Of a stretch of 64,000 nt of DNA, positions 25,246 through 34,831 are shown piece by piece (positions within the stretch are counted from its first letter, which is position 1; each line of letters opens with the position of its first letter). The stretch covers positions 62,001 to 126,000 of the forward strand of contig NZ_VFJE01000054.1 of NCBI RefSeq assembly GCF_006385255.1, in the 5' to 3' direction. The stretch is from Flavobacterium microcysteis (GTDB taxonomy: Bacteria; Bacteroidota; Bacteroidia; Flavobacteriales; Flavobacteriaceae). Under the pieces are notes generated by a model. The model was not told the origin of the DNA. It saw only the letters and a list, made by a program, of their open reading frames with translations, and did no database searches. The translations under genes and the position numbers were made by a program.

Positions 25246-25971
25246 TTAGCTCCTTTTAAATTCGCTTAGGATAATAGCGGTAGCAGTAGCCACATTCAGG
25301 CTTTCTGTCTGTTGCAGATTTCCGAATCTTGGAATAGCAATCCTATGATTGACCGCTTTTTCTATTTGAGATGAAATTCCGTTAGCTTCATTGCCCATAA
25401 CAATGACACCTTCTTTTGGAAGTTCAGACTTATAAATGTTATCGCCGTCCATAAACGTACCAAAAACAGGCAAAGTCGTTTCAGCTATAAACTTTTCAAG
25501 ATTCACATAAGTAACGTTCACTCGTGCAATCGACCCCATAGTAGCCTGTACCACTTTAGGATTATAAATATCAACCGTTTCCTCAGAACAGACCAATTCG
25601 GAAATGCCAAACCAATCACATAAACGTATGATAGTTCCTAAATTTCCAGGGTCACGAATATCATCCAATGCAACTATTAATCCTGTTTCACTTATACTTT
25701 TAGATTCCGGCATCCTAAAAACGGCAAGGCAGTCATTAGGCGTGGTCAAGGCACTGATCTTTTTCAGTTCGCTTTCAGAAATGGGCAGTATCTTCTTTGG
25801 ATTTACCTCCGGGAAAGATGCCGTAGTTGTGAACAAATTTTCCAGAAAAAAATTAGAATGGATCAGTTCTTGAATCACTTTTTTCCCTTCGGCAAAAAAT
25901 AATTGATGCTCTTTTCTAAATTTTTTCTGCTGTAAGCTCGTTATTAATTTTATTTGGTTTTTGCTAACCAT
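25246..25971 (-). CDS. TrmH-family RNA 2'-O-methyltransferase
   Basis: This 241-residue SPOUT methyltransferase has an N-terminal RNA-binding substrate domain (about 1-90) and a knotted catalytic domain. Motif 1 is ALDDIRDPGNLGTIIRLCDW, motif 2 IVMGNEANGIS and motif 3 IAIPRFGNLQQTESLNVATA. It methylates rRNA or tRNA ribose; the exact site is unknown. The gene is convergent with sprT (2 bp between the stops) and divergent from tamL, whose promoter overlaps its start codon. Confidence 0.92.
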   Translation of the reverse strand: MVSKNQIKLITSLQQKKFRKEHQLFFAEGKKVIQELIHSNFFLENLFTTTASFPEVNPKKILPISESELKKISALTTPNDCLAVFRMPESKSISETGLIVALDDIRDPGNLGTIIRLCDWFGISELVCSEETVDIYNPKVVQATMGSIARVNVTYVNLEKFIAETTLPVFGTFMDGDNIYKSELPKEGVIVMGNEANGISSQIEKAVNHRIAIPRFGNLQQTESLNVATATAIILSEFKRS

Positions 25972-25987
25972 AAAAAATGTATTTTTG
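25954..25987 (+). promoter_or_regulatory. Promoter of tamL
   Basis: TATTTTTG at 25980-25987 matches TAnnTTTG. TTG triplets sit 23 bp (25954-25956) and 16 bp (25961-25963) upstream. The element overlaps the start of the divergent methyltransferase gene, and the TTG start codon of tamL is 20 bp downstream. Confidence 0.6.
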
Positions 25988-26006
25988 AATTAAATATGCC
26001 CGACAC

Positions 26007-28574
26007 TTGAAAAAGATAAGTACAAAAATATCACTATTTATTCTAATAGGAATCATATTTGCCGCCTGTAACACTGTAAAAAGAGTTCCGGAAGGAAAAA
26101 GACTTTTAACAAAGAATGAAATTCTCGTAAATGATCAGATCACAAAAGATGAGGCGATCAACAATCTTCTATACCAAAAGCCCAACAGTACCATTTTGGG
26201 ATATAATTTACGATTGAATTTATACAATCTTGCAAAACAAAATCCGGATTCTTCTTTTAAGGCAAAAATGAAAGCCAATCCAAAAAAGTACGAACGCCTC
26301 TCTAAATTACTTTCCAAGAAACAGGTAGAACGTTTAGGAAACTCCTTTTTTTATTCCGGCATCCATAACTTTTTAAAAAGAACTGGTGAACCTCCTGTGA
26401 TTATTGATGAAGCAAGAGCCAAGAAATCGACTGCTAGATTACGTGCCTACTATTTCAATAACGGTTTTTTTAATGCAAAAACATCCTATAAAATAGATAC
26501 GCTTCCTAATAAAAAAGGACAAATACACTATACCGTAACTACAGGAGAACCCTATATTATTGATTCTCTTTCCAGAGAAATCAAAACACCAGCACTGGAT
26601 TCGTTGTATGAAAAAAACAAAAACAAAACGCTTGTTATACCTGGACAACAATTCAAATCTGTAAACTTTGAGGCCGAGCGTGAGCGTATTACCACAAACT
26701 TCAGAAATAACGGAGCGTATTATTTTCAGCCTACAAACATTAATTTTGTTTGTGACTCTATTGACACAAACCATAAAACCAATGTAAACCTGAAGATATC
26801 CGACCGAAATGTACGAGTTGGAGACACTACTATCACAAAGCCTTTCAAGCTTTATAAAATTAGCGAAGTAAATATTTTTACAGACAGTCCTTCTAACAAT
26901 AATAGGATTAAAGTTGCTGACAGTGCTACTTACAACAACTTTAATATTTACAGCAAGGACAAGCTGCGCTACAGACCTAAAGCGCTGACTGATGCTATTT
27001 TTATTTCAAAAGGAAGTACTTATGCCGATTTCCGAAGGACTGCAACCTCCAGGTCACTGAACAACCTCCGTGTTTTCAATTACCCAAACATTCAATTTGT
27101 AGAAGATTCAACAGATGTTAACGAATCTTCACTTATTGCAAATATCTACCTGACGCCCCGAAAGAAATTTAGCTTTGGTGCTTCAGCCGACGTGACGCAT
27201 TCCAATATTCAGAACTTTGGTATTTCGGGCAGCATGACAGGAACATTCCGTAACCTTTTCCGAGGTGCGGAAACATTAGAGCTTTCGCTTAGGGGGAATA
27301 TTGGTTCCTCAACAGATTTAGGAATTGCCAATCCAAACAACGTATTTTTCAATTTATCAGAATATGGTGCCGATGTTAAGTTAAATGTTCCGCGATTCTT
27401 TTCTCCTTTTAATACGGACAAGATTATTGCGAAAAACATGATTCCTAACACTATTTTCAGCCTTGGTTTTGCAAAACAGCAGAACATAGGTCTGGACAAG
27501 GAGAATCTGACTGCTTCGATGTATTATACCTGGACGCCAAAACGAAACACAACTTCCCGTTTTGACTTATTCAACATCCAATATGTAAAAAACATCAATA
27601 AGGCAAACTATTTTAATGTGTATCGTTCGTCTTACGGAAGATTGAATGACGTAGCCAGGGATTATGCAAGCCAGGTTAATCCTGATTATTTCAATGCCAG
27701 CGGAAATCTGATTATTGAATCCGGTACCAATGGATTCCTTCAGGATGTGACCGGCCCTAATCCAACAATCACAACAAGTCCTGAAGACTTAAGAGTTATA
27801 GAAAGTATTTCTGAAAGAAAAGACCGATTAACCGAAAACAACCTGATTTTTGCTTCCAGTTATACGTTTACCAAAAACACAAAAACCGACCTACTTGACA
27901 ATAATTTCTGGATTTTCAAGACAAAAATAGAGTCGGCCGGAAACTTTTTAGGATTAATTTCAGATATCGCCAAGCAGCCTAAAAATGCTTTGGGTAATAA
28001 AACTATACTCGAAATTGAATATTCACAATATATAAAAGGAGAACTTGATTTTATAAAACACTGGGGATTATCCGGTAACAGAGTACTAGCTATGAGAGCC
28101 TTTTTCGGAATTGCCATTCCTTATGGCAATTCAGACAACATTCCGTTTTCCCGAAGTTATTTTGCAGGTGGTTCCAATGACAACAGAGCTTGGCAATCTT
28201 ATGGTTTAGGGCCTGGTAGCAGCGGAAGTATCAACGACTTTAACGAAGCCAACTTAAAGATTTTATATAGCGCAGAACTTCGATTCAAAATGCTAGGAAA
28301 ACTAAATGGAGCCATTTTTGGTGACGCTGGAAACATCTGGAACGTATTGGATAATGTGAAAGATCCAAAATCTACTTTCACAGGAATACGCTCTTTAGAA
28401 AACATTGCGGTGGGTTCCGGCTTTGGATTTCGATATGATTTCAACTTCTTCGTTATCCGTCTGGATATAGGCTTCAAGACCTACGACCCTGCCAAAGAAG
28501 TGGGAAACCGATGGTTTAAAGATTACAATTTAGGCCACTCCGTATTAAATATTGGAATTAATTACCCATTCTAA
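26007..28574 (+). CDS. tamL: TamL: BamA/TamA-family outer membrane lipoprotein
   Basis: The 855-residue protein begins with TTG at 26007; no in-frame ATG lies nearby, and the TTG opens a convincing lipoprotein signal (IGIIFAAC, lipid Cys at 21). POTRA-like periplasmic repeats fill about 25-390, and a 16-strand-type barrel domain fills about 400-855, with a late region typical of the BamA/TamA superfamily (FSRSYFAGGSNDNRAWQSYG) and ending in LNIGINYPF. TamL is the Bacteroidota-specific lipidated TamA variant, involved in outer membrane homeostasis. In F. johnsoniae it lies near sprT, as here. No tamB is in view. Confidence 0.88.
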   Translation: MKKISTKISLFILIGIIFAACNTVKRVPEGKRLLTKNEILVNDQITKDEAINNLLYQKPNSTILGYNLRLNLYNLAKQNPDSSFKAKMKANPKKYERLSKLLSKKQVERLGNSFFYSGIHNFLKRTGEPPVIIDEARAKKSTARLRAYYFNNGFFNAKTSYKIDTLPNKKGQIHYTVTTGEPYIIDSLSREIKTPALDSLYEKNKNKTLVIPGQQFKSVNFEAERERITTNFRNNGAYYFQPTNINFVCDSIDTNHKTNVNLKISDRNVRVGDTTITKPFKLYKISEVNIFTDSPSNNNRIKVADSATYNNFNIYSKDKLRYRPKALTDAIFISKGSTYADFRRTATSRSLNNLRVFNYPNIQFVEDSTDVNESSLIANIYLTPRKKFSFGASADVTHSNIQNFGISGSMTGTFRNLFRGAETLELSLRGNIGSSTDLGIANPNNVFFNLSEYGADVKLNVPRFFSPFNTDKIIAKNMIPNTIFSLGFAKQQNIGLDKENLTASMYYTWTPKRNTTSRFDLFNIQYVKNINKANYFNVYRSSYGRLNDVARDYASQVNPDYFNASGNLIIESGTNGFLQDVTGPNPTITTSPEDLRVIESISERKDRLTENNLIFASSYTFTKNTKTDLLDNNFWIFKTKIESAGNFLGLISDIAKQPKNALGNKTILEIEYSQYIKGELDFIKHWGLSGNRVLAMRAFFGIAIPYGNSDNIPFSRSYFAGGSNDNRAWQSYGLGPGSSGSINDFNEANLKILYSAELRFKMLGKLNGAIFGDAGNIWNVLDNVKDPKSTFTGIRSLENIAVGSGFGFRYDFNFFVIRLDIGFKTYDPAKEVGNRWFKDYNLGHSVLNIGINYPF

Positions 28575-28623
28575 TTTCAGAAATTATTATTTTTGTATCC
28601 TTTAACTCTAAACAAAAAACACA

Positions 28624-29691
28624 ATGGCTCATAATATAAAACCTGGAGTTGCAACCGGTGATCAAGTACAAGAGATTTTTAAATACGCAAAAGAAAAAGG
28701 TTTTGCATTGCCTGCTGTAAACGTAACTGGCTCAAGCACAATCAATGGCGTTTTAGAAACTGCTGCAAAGTTAAAAGCTCCGGTTATCATCCAGTTCTCT
28801 AATGGAGGTGCTATTTTCAATGCTGGAAAAGGTTTATCTAACGAAAACGAAAAAGCAGCTATTGCAGGAGCCATTGCAGGAGCAAAACACATCCACACAT
28901 TGGCAGAAGCTTATGGAGCGACTGTTATTTTGCATACAGACCACTGTGCAAAAAAATTATTACCTTGGATTGACGGACTTTTGGATGCTTCTGAAAAACA
29001 TTTTGCTGAAACAGGAAAATCACTTTTCAGCTCTCACATGATTGATTTGTCAGAAGAACCGATTGAAGAAAACATCGAAATCTGCAAAGAATACTTAAAA
29101 AGAATGTCTAAATTAGGAATGACTCTTGAAATCGAGCTTGGAATCACAGGTGGAGAAGAAGACGGAGTTGACAATTCTGATGTAGACAGCTCAAAATTAT
29201 ATACGCAGCCTGAAGAAGTAGCTTTTGCTTATGAAGAGCTTCTAAAAATCAGCCCGCGATTTACCATCGCAGCTGCTTTTGGAAACGTTCACGGCGTATA
29301 CAAGCCAGGAAACGTAAAGCTTACGCCAAAAATCCTTAGAAACTCACAAGAGTACGTACAAAACAAATTCAACACAGGACACAATCCTGTAGATTTCGTA
29401 TTCCACGGAGGTTCTGGATCAACTTTGGAAGAAATCAGAGAAGCTATTGGATACGGAGTTATCAAGATGAATATCGATACTGACTTGCAGTTTGCTTTCA
29501 CGGAAGGAATCAGAGACTATATCGTTAAGAATGTTGACTATTTAAAAACACAAATCGGAAATCCGGAAGGGCCTGAAGCTCCAAATAAGAAATATTATGA
29601 TCCAAGAAAATGGATTCGTGAAGGAGAAGTTACTTTCAATACCCGATTAGAGCAGGCTTTCAAAGACCTGAACAACGTAAATACATTATAA
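28624..29691 (+). CDS. fbaA: Fructose-bisphosphate aldolase, class II
   Basis: The 355-residue zinc-dependent enzyme cleaves fructose-1,6-bisphosphate in glycolysis. Zinc ligands are in ILHTDHCAKKLLPW and in the later NVHGVY and FVFHGGSGSTLEEI motifs. The phosphate-binding loop is GVIKMNIDTDLQFAFTEGI. The length fits the class IIA (E. coli-like) subgroup. TATTTTTG at 28588-28595, 29 bp before the ATG, is a good -7 element without an obvious TTG. accD follows after a 70-bp AT-rich repeat. Confidence 0.97.
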   Translation: MAHNIKPGVATGDQVQEIFKYAKEKGFALPAVNVTGSSTINGVLETAAKLKAPVIIQFSNGGAIFNAGKGLSNENEKAAIAGAIAGAKHIHTLAEAYGATVILHTDHCAKKLLPWIDGLLDASEKHFAETGKSLFSSHMIDLSEEPIEENIEICKEYLKRMSKLGMTLEIELGITGGEEDGVDNSDVDSSKLYTQPEEVAFAYEELLKISPRFTIAAAFGNVHGVYKPGNVKLTPKILRNSQEYVQNKFNTGHNPVDFVFHGGSGSTLEEIREAIGYGVIKMNIDTDLQFAFTEGIRDYIVKNVDYLKTQIGNPEGPEAPNKKYYDPRKWIREGEVTFNTRLEQAFKDLNNVNTL

Positions 29692-29761
29692 ATTCAAAAT
29701 TACAAATTACGAATTGCGTTATCCCTAATTCATAATTTATAATTCATAATTAAAAAATATT
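29692..29761. repeat. AT-rich repeat spacer between fbaA and accD
   Basis: The spacer is made of repeats of aattc/aattac/ataatt (for example aattcataatttataattca). Its two halves are roughly inverted around gcgttatccc. It resembles the etfB-etfA spacer at 18649-18740. Confidence 0.5.
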
Positions 29762-30616
29762 ATGGCTTGGTTTAAAAGAACAGAAAAAGGAATTACAACC
29801 GCTACAGAAGACAAGAAAGATGTTCCTAAGGGACTTTGGTATAAGTCGCCTACCGGAAAAATCGTAGATGCAGATGAATTAGCACGAAATTTATATGTGA
29901 GCCCAGAAGATGGTTTTCACGTTAGAATTGGGAGCAAGGAATATTTCGAAATTTTGTTCGACAATAACGAATTCAAAGAACTGGATGCTAAGATGACATC
30001 AAAGGATCCATTACATTTCGTGGATACTAAAAAATATTCAGACCGTCTGAAAGATGCTATGGAAAAAACCAAGCTGAAAGATGCGGTAAGAACAGCTGTA
30101 GGAAAATCAAAAGGAAAAGACCTGGTAGTTTGCTGTATGGATTTTGCTTTTATTGGCGGTTCTATGGGAGCTGTAGTGGGTGAAAAAATCGCAAGAGGAA
30201 TTGACCATTCTATCAAAAACAACATTCCTTTCCTAATGATTTCAAAATCAGGAGGAGCCAGAATGATGGAAGCTGCTTATTCTTTGATGCAGTTGGCAAA
30301 AACTTCTGCAAAATTAGCACAATTGGCTGAAGCTAAAATCCCATACATCTCGTTATGTACAGATCCTACTACGGGAGGAACAACAGCTTCTTATGCCATG
30401 TTGGGTGACGTGAACATATCTGAGCCAGGAGCATTGATTGGATTTGCAGGACCTCGTGTTGTAAAAGACACTACAGGAAAAGATCTTCCAGAAGGTTTCC
30501 AGACTGCTGAATTTGTATTAGAGCACGGATTCTTAGATTTTATAACGCCTAGAAAAGAGCTAAAAAACAAGATCAACTTATATTTGGATTTGATTCTTAA
30601 CAATCCTATCCGATAA
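29762..30616 (+). CDS. accD: Acetyl-CoA carboxylase carboxyltransferase, beta subunit
   Basis: The 284-residue protein is the beta half of the carboxyltransferase that moves the carboxyl group from biotin to acetyl-CoA in fatty acid synthesis. The crotonase-type core is clear ([66 protein letters not shown]). The N-terminus aligns with the zinc ribbon of other AccD proteins ([20 protein letters not shown], then VSPEDGFH), but all four Cys are replaced (S29, T31/G32, S47, D50). The enzyme thus appears to have kept the fold and lost the zinc site. From memory, other flavobacterial AccD proteins look alike, so this is lineage-wide rather than a defect. Confidence 0.95.
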   Translation: MAWFKRTEKGITTATEDKKDVPKGLWYKSPTGKIVDADELARNLYVSPEDGFHVRIGSKEYFEILFDNNEFKELDAKMTSKDPLHFVDTKKYSDRLKDAMEKTKLKDAVRTAVGKSKGKDLVVCCMDFAFIGGSMGAVVGEKIARGIDHSIKNNIPFLMISKSGGARMMEAAYSLMQLAKTSAKLAQLAEAKIPYISLCTDPTTGGTTASYAMLGDVNISEPGALIGFAGPRVVKDTTGKDLPEGFQTAEFVLEHGFLDFITPRKELKNKINLYLDLILNNPIR

Positions 30617-30628
30617 GAAATTAAGACA

Positions 30629-30662
30629 AAAAAATCCCGATGAAAACATCGGGATTTTTTTA
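30629..30662. terminator. Bidirectional intrinsic terminator
   Basis: The perfect stem aaatcccgatg / catcgggattt with loop aaaa is flanked by A-run and T-run, between convergent accD and the ABC permease gene. Confidence 0.92.
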
Positions 30663-30679
30663 TATCTATTTTTTTGCTT

Positions 30680-31930
30680 TTACATTCCTGTTCTGATGGC
30701 TTCAACCGGATCTAATCGGGAAGCTGAAATAGCCGGCAATATTCCGGATACCAAGCCTATAACAGCCGCCAGACTGGTTCCAAGTGCTATATTTCCAAAT
30801 CCAAGCACAAACTTGAATTCCAACACATTGGTTAATAAAGCAGCCAAGCCCCAAACCAATAATAAGCCTATAATTCCGCCCATCAAACACAATATGATGG
30901 CTTCAAACAAGAATTGCAATAAGATAAATTTATTTTTTGCGCCCAAAGATTTCTGAATCCCAATCAGGTTGGTTCGCTCCTTTACTGACACGAACATAAT
31001 ATTGGCTACTCCAAATCCGCCAACTAAAAGCGAAAAGCCACATATAGACCATCCAATAACATTCATTCCGCTTACTATTCCATCAATGAGATCTGTAAAA
31101 CCTGACAAGACATCAATAAAAAAGTTATCGTCATCTCCTACTTTCAACCCTCTCTTATTGCGTAATTTTTGAATGATTTCGCCTTTAAATGCATCAATAT
31201 CAACTCCCGGATTCGGCTTGATGATAATGATAGGCGTCATAGAATCATTATGGTCTCCAAACTTATTTCTTAAAAAATTGACCGGAATAAAAGCTGAGAT
31301 ATCATTGTTATCGCCAAACATTCCCTGTCCTTGTTTTTCCAACACGCCGATTACCGTAAATCGTTGTCCGTACAACCTGATTTTTTTTCCTATAGGGTCA
31401 CTATTTCCAAAAAGGCTATTCGCAACCTCATAACCAATTAAAGCAACTGCGGTTCCTGAATTGGATTCCGATTCATTAAAAAAACGACCTTCTTTTATTT
31501 TCTGCGGCTGGATTTCAACAAATTCATAAGTGGCCGGAACAATATTCACATCACTAACGGTCTTATCATCATATTTGATAATCTCACGCTTGGTAAACAG
31601 CTGATAGGTTGACTTATCCATACCATTGACCGCATTCTTGAGATAATCAAATTCTTCATAAGTAACATCCGGATATTGCTCTCTTTTCCAACGAGGTACC
31701 TCAGAAGGACCAAAAGAAAAACGCTTCAGATACATTGTGTTTTTATCCAAAGTACTCATGTCCTCTTTAATTTTCCTATCTAAAGAATCAACTGCCGACA
31801 GTACGGCAATGATAGAAAAAATCCCTATGGTCACACCAAGAAGCGAAAGAATGGTCCGCAATTTATTATTGCGTAACGCATTCAGGGCAAAGCCAAAACT
31901 TTCTCGCAGCAAGCGTAGATATACAACCAT
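30680..31930 (-). CDS. MacB/FtsX-type ABC transporter permease
   Basis: This 416-residue permease has one N-terminal helix (after RNNKLRTILSLLGVTIGI), a large periplasmic MacB core domain at about residues 45-275, then three C-terminal helices with GVANIMFVSVKERTNLIGI and ISASRLDPVEAIRTG. This is the typical MacB architecture, used for mechanotransmission rather than classic transport. No ATPase or membrane-fusion gene is adjacent, so its partner is encoded elsewhere. It is divergent from purH and convergent with accD. Confidence 0.92.
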   Translation of the reverse strand: MVVYLRLLRESFGFALNALRNNKLRTILSLLGVTIGIFSIIAVLSAVDSLDRKIKEDMSTLDKNTMYLKRFSFGPSEVPRWKREQYPDVTYEEFDYLKNAVNGMDKSTYQLFTKREIIKYDDKTVSDVNIVPATYEFVEIQPQKIKEGRFFNESESNSGTAVALIGYEVANSLFGNSDPIGKKIRLYGQRFTVIGVLEKQGQGMFGDNNDISAFIPVNFLRNKFGDHNDSMTPIIIIKPNPGVDIDAFKGEIIQKLRNKRGLKVGDDDNFFIDVLSGFTDLIDGIVSGMNVIGWSICGFSLLVGGFGVANIMFVSVKERTNLIGIQKSLGAKNKFILLQFLFEAIILCLMGGIIGLLLVWGLAALLTNVLEFKFVLGFGNIALGTSLAAVIGLVSGILPAISASRLDPVEAIRTGM

Positions 31931-32149
31931 AAAGCTGAATTTGAGTCTCTGTAAAATTCAGTAATTTTAATACAATTTCCTAAAAAAACTTCTACATTTC
32001 TTGTTAAAAGAAAAACGATAAGGATGTATTCCTCCCAAACCTTTAAAACAAAATTTCCCAAACACAAATTTGAGCACAAAAACAGCTTCAAAAAGCCTAA
32101 ACTGCCACTCGAAATAAATATTGAAAAAAACCTAAAAAACATGTATTTA

Positions 32150-32184
32150 TTGTTTTATAGTTAAAGTTACAATAACTACTTTTG
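32150..32184 (+). promoter_or_regulatory. Promoter of purH
   Basis: TACTTTTG at 32177-32184 matches TAnnTTTG, with TTG at 32150-32152 24 bp upstream (slightly long). The purH ATG is 22 bp downstream. The remaining intergenic sequence (31931-32149) holds nothing I recognise. Confidence 0.6.
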
Positions 32185-32206
32185 CACCTTTAAACACAAC
32201 TACACA

Positions 32207-33733
32207 ATGAGTACTTCAAAAACTATCAAATCGGCCTTGATTTCAGTCTTTTCGAAAGACGGACTGGAGCCAATCGTGAGAAAACTGCATGAGCAAAATG
32301 TAACCTTTTATTCTACCGGAGGAACAGAAGATTTTATCAAAAATCTAGGAATACCTGTAGTGCCTGTAGAAGATGTAACTTCTTACCCTTCAATTCTAGG
32401 AGGCAGGGTAAAAACATTGCATCCGAAAATTTTTGGCGGTATCCTAAACCGTCAAGACCATGAAGGTGATGTTCAGCAAATGGAAGAATACCAGATTCCA
32501 CAAATCGATTTGGTAATTGTTGACTTATATCCTTTTGAAAAAACGGTAGCTTCAGGTGCTTCGGAAGCCGATATCATCGAAAAAATCGATATTGGTGGTA
32601 TTTCCTTAATCCGTGCTGCTGCAAAAAACTTCAAAGACACTGTAATTGTAGCTTCAGTTGACCAATATGCAGATTTCTTAGATGTAATCACTAAGCAAAA
32701 CGGAGCGCTGACATTAGAAGACAGAAAACTTTTCGCTACAAAAGCGTTCCACGTTTCGTCTCATTACGATACGGCTATTTTTAATTATTTCAACACCGAC
32801 GATACGGTTTATAAAGAAAGCGTTGCGAATGGACAAATCTTGCGTTACGGAGAAAACCCCCACCAAAAAGGGTTTTTCTTTGGAGATTTTGACGCCATGT
32901 TCAAAAAGCTGCACGGAAAAGAATTGTCATACAACAATCTTCTAGATGTTGATGCAGCCGTAACCCTTATCCTGGAATTCAAAAAAGACAATCCAACTTT
33001 TGCTATCTTAAAGCATAACAATGCTTGCGGATTGGCAACAAGAAACACGATGAAAGAAGCATATCTTGATGCATTAGCAGGCGATCCTACTTCTGCATTT
33101 GGAGGTGTTCTTATTGCTAATGGAAAAATCGATGTGGATACGGCAAAAGAAATCAACCAGCTATTCTGCGAAGTTGTCATCGCTCCAAGCTATGACGAAG
33201 CTGCGATTGAGATACTATCTGAAAAGAAAAATAGAATTATTTTAGTCCAAAACGATATCGAACTACCACAGAAACAGGTTCGTACCTGTCTGAATGGTTT
33301 GTTAGTGCAAGATAAAGACAATGTAACAGACAATAAAGAGCACTTAAAGACCGTTACTACAACTCCCCCATCTTCAGGAGAGACTGAAGATTTGTTGTTT
33401 GCGTCAAAAATCTGCAAAAACACAAAGTCAAATACAATCGTATTGGCAAAAAACAAACAACTTATCGCATCAGGAACAGGACAAACGTCACGTATTGATG
33501 CTTTAAAACAAGCAATAGAAAAAGCAAATAGTTTTAATTTTGATTTGAAAGGTGCCGTGATGGCAAGTGATGCATTTTTCCCTTTCCCTGATTGTGTAGA
33601 AATTGCTCATAACGCCGGAATTACTGCTGTAATTCAGCCAGGTGGCTCTATAAAAGACGAATTAAGTATCAATTATTGCAACGAAAATAAAGTTGCAATG
33701 GTATTTACTGGAACTCGTCATTTCAAACATTAA
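32207..33733 (+). CDS. purH: Bifunctional AICAR transformylase / IMP cyclohydrolase
   Basis: This 508-residue enzyme carries out the last two steps of de novo IMP synthesis. The N-terminal MGS-like cyclohydrolase domain (about 1-190) contains FYSTGGTEDF, LGGRVKTLHPKIFGGIL and KIDIGGISLIRAAAKNF. The C-terminal transformylase domain contains RYGENPHQKGFF, the KH..N.CG-type motif (KHNNACGLA, with Ala in place of the usual Pro) and SDAFFPFPDCVEIA. The length is typical. A separate TAACTTTG element follows, so mreB probably has its own promoter. Confidence 0.97.
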   Translation: MSTSKTIKSALISVFSKDGLEPIVRKLHEQNVTFYSTGGTEDFIKNLGIPVVPVEDVTSYPSILGGRVKTLHPKIFGGILNRQDHEGDVQQMEEYQIPQIDLVIVDLYPFEKTVASGASEADIIEKIDIGGISLIRAAAKNFKDTVIVASVDQYADFLDVITKQNGALTLEDRKLFATKAFHVSSHYDTAIFNYFNTDDTVYKESVANGQILRYGENPHQKGFFFGDFDAMFKKLHGKELSYNNLLDVDAAVTLILEFKKDNPTFAILKHNNACGLATRNTMKEAYLDALAGDPTSAFGGVLIANGKIDVDTAKEINQLFCEVVIAPSYDEAAIEILSEKKNRIILVQNDIELPQKQVRTCLNGLLVQDKDNVTDNKEHLKTVTTTPPSSGETEDLLFASKICKNTKSNTIVLAKNKQLIASGTGQTSRIDALKQAIEKANSFNFDLKGAVMASDAFFPFPDCVEIAHNAGITAVIQPGGSIKDELSINYCNENKVAMVFTGTRHFKH

Positions 33734-33739
33734 ATTATG

Positions 33740-33747
33740 TAACTTTG
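33740..33747 (+). promoter_or_regulatory. Candidate -7 element of the mre operon
   Basis: TAACTTTG is an exact TAnnTTTG match in the purH-mreB gap, 43 bp before the mreB ATG. No TTG lies at the expected spacing. Confidence 0.45.
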
Positions 33748-33790
33748 CATGTTAAAATTTTATAAACATTTTTAAACCCTAAATTTACTT

Positions 33791-34819
33791 ATGGGATTTT
33801 TTGATTTCATGACCGAGGACATTGCGATCGACCTTGGTACCGCTAACACCCTGATTATTCACAACGACAAAGTTGTGATAGACAGCCCATCAATTGTAGC
33901 TCGCGACAGAGTATCCGGCAAAATTATTGCCGTTGGTAAAGAAGCAAGCATGATGCAAGGTAAAACCCATGAAAACATAAAAACGATAAGGCCCTTGAAA
34001 GATGGGGTTATTGCTGACTTTGATGCATCTGAAAAGATGATCAGTATGTTTATAAAAAGTATTCCTGCGTTAAAGAAAAGATTATTTACGCCTGCTTTGA
34101 GAATGGTAATCTGTATTCCATCCGGAATTACGGAAGTGGAGATGAGAGCGGTAAAAGAATCGGCTGAACGTGTTAACGGTAAAGAAGTGTATCTGATTCA
34201 CGAACCAATGGCTGCGGCTATCGGTATTGGAGTTGACATCATGCAGCCAAAAGGAAACATGATTGTTGATATAGGTGGTGGTACTACTGAAATTGCGGTT
34301 ATTGCTCTTGGAGGAATTGTATGTGATAAATCGGTAAAGATTGCGGGTGACGTTTTCACCAATGACATCGTTTATTACATGAGAACTCAGCACAACCTTT
34401 TCGTTGGAGAAAGTACTGCTGAAAAAATAAAAATTGAGATCGGTGCTGCCATCGAAGATTTGGAAAGCCCGCCAGACGATATGTCGGTTCAAGGTCGTGA
34501 TTTGCTGACTGGAAAACCAAAACAGGTAGAGGTTTCTTTCAGAGAAATTGCCAAAGCCTTAGACAAATCCATTCAAAGAATTGAGGATGCCGTTATGGAG
34601 ACTTTGTCACAAACACCACCGGAATTGGCAGCCGATATTTACAATACAGGGATTTATCTTGCAGGAGGAGGTTCAATGCTGAGAGGATTAGACAAGCGAA
34701 TTTCACAAAAAACCGACCTTCCGGTATACATCGCAGAAGATCCATTGAGAGCGGTAGTCCGAGGGACGGGAATGGCACTTAAAAACATCCCAAAATTCAG
34801 AAGCATATTAATAAAATAA
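33791..34819 (+). CDS. mreB: Rod-shape-determining actin homologue MreB
   Basis: This 342-residue cytoplasmic actin-like ATPase forms membrane-bound filaments that guide cell-wall elongation. The phosphate-1 loop is IAIDLGTANTLI, phosphate-2 is MIVDIGGGTTEIAVIALGGI, and the adenosine motif is IYLAGGGSMLRGLD. The N-terminal MGFFDFMTED forms the amphipathic membrane-binding end. It leads a five-gene elongasome operon with mreC, mreD, PBP2 and rodA, in the standard order. Confidence 0.98.
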   Translation: MGFFDFMTEDIAIDLGTANTLIIHNDKVVIDSPSIVARDRVSGKIIAVGKEASMMQGKTHENIKTIRPLKDGVIADFDASEKMISMFIKSIPALKKRLFTPALRMVICIPSGITEVEMRAVKESAERVNGKEVYLIHEPMAAAIGIGVDIMQPKGNMIVDIGGGTTEIAVIALGGIVCDKSVKIAGDVFTNDIVYYMRTQHNLFVGESTAEKIKIEIGAAIEDLESPPDDMSVQGRDLLTGKPKQVEVSFREIAKALDKSIQRIEDAVMETLSQTPPELAADIYNTGIYLAGGGSMLRGLDKRISQKTDLPVYIAEDPLRAVVRGTGMALKNIPKFRSILIK

Positions 34820-34831
34820 CAAGCATAGTTC

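Noticed and set aside
31882..32142. 86-residue minus-strand frame upstream of the ABC permease
   Set aside because: It runs into the permease start in another frame, is Phe/Leu/Cys-rich, and lies over the purH promoter region. I see no family.
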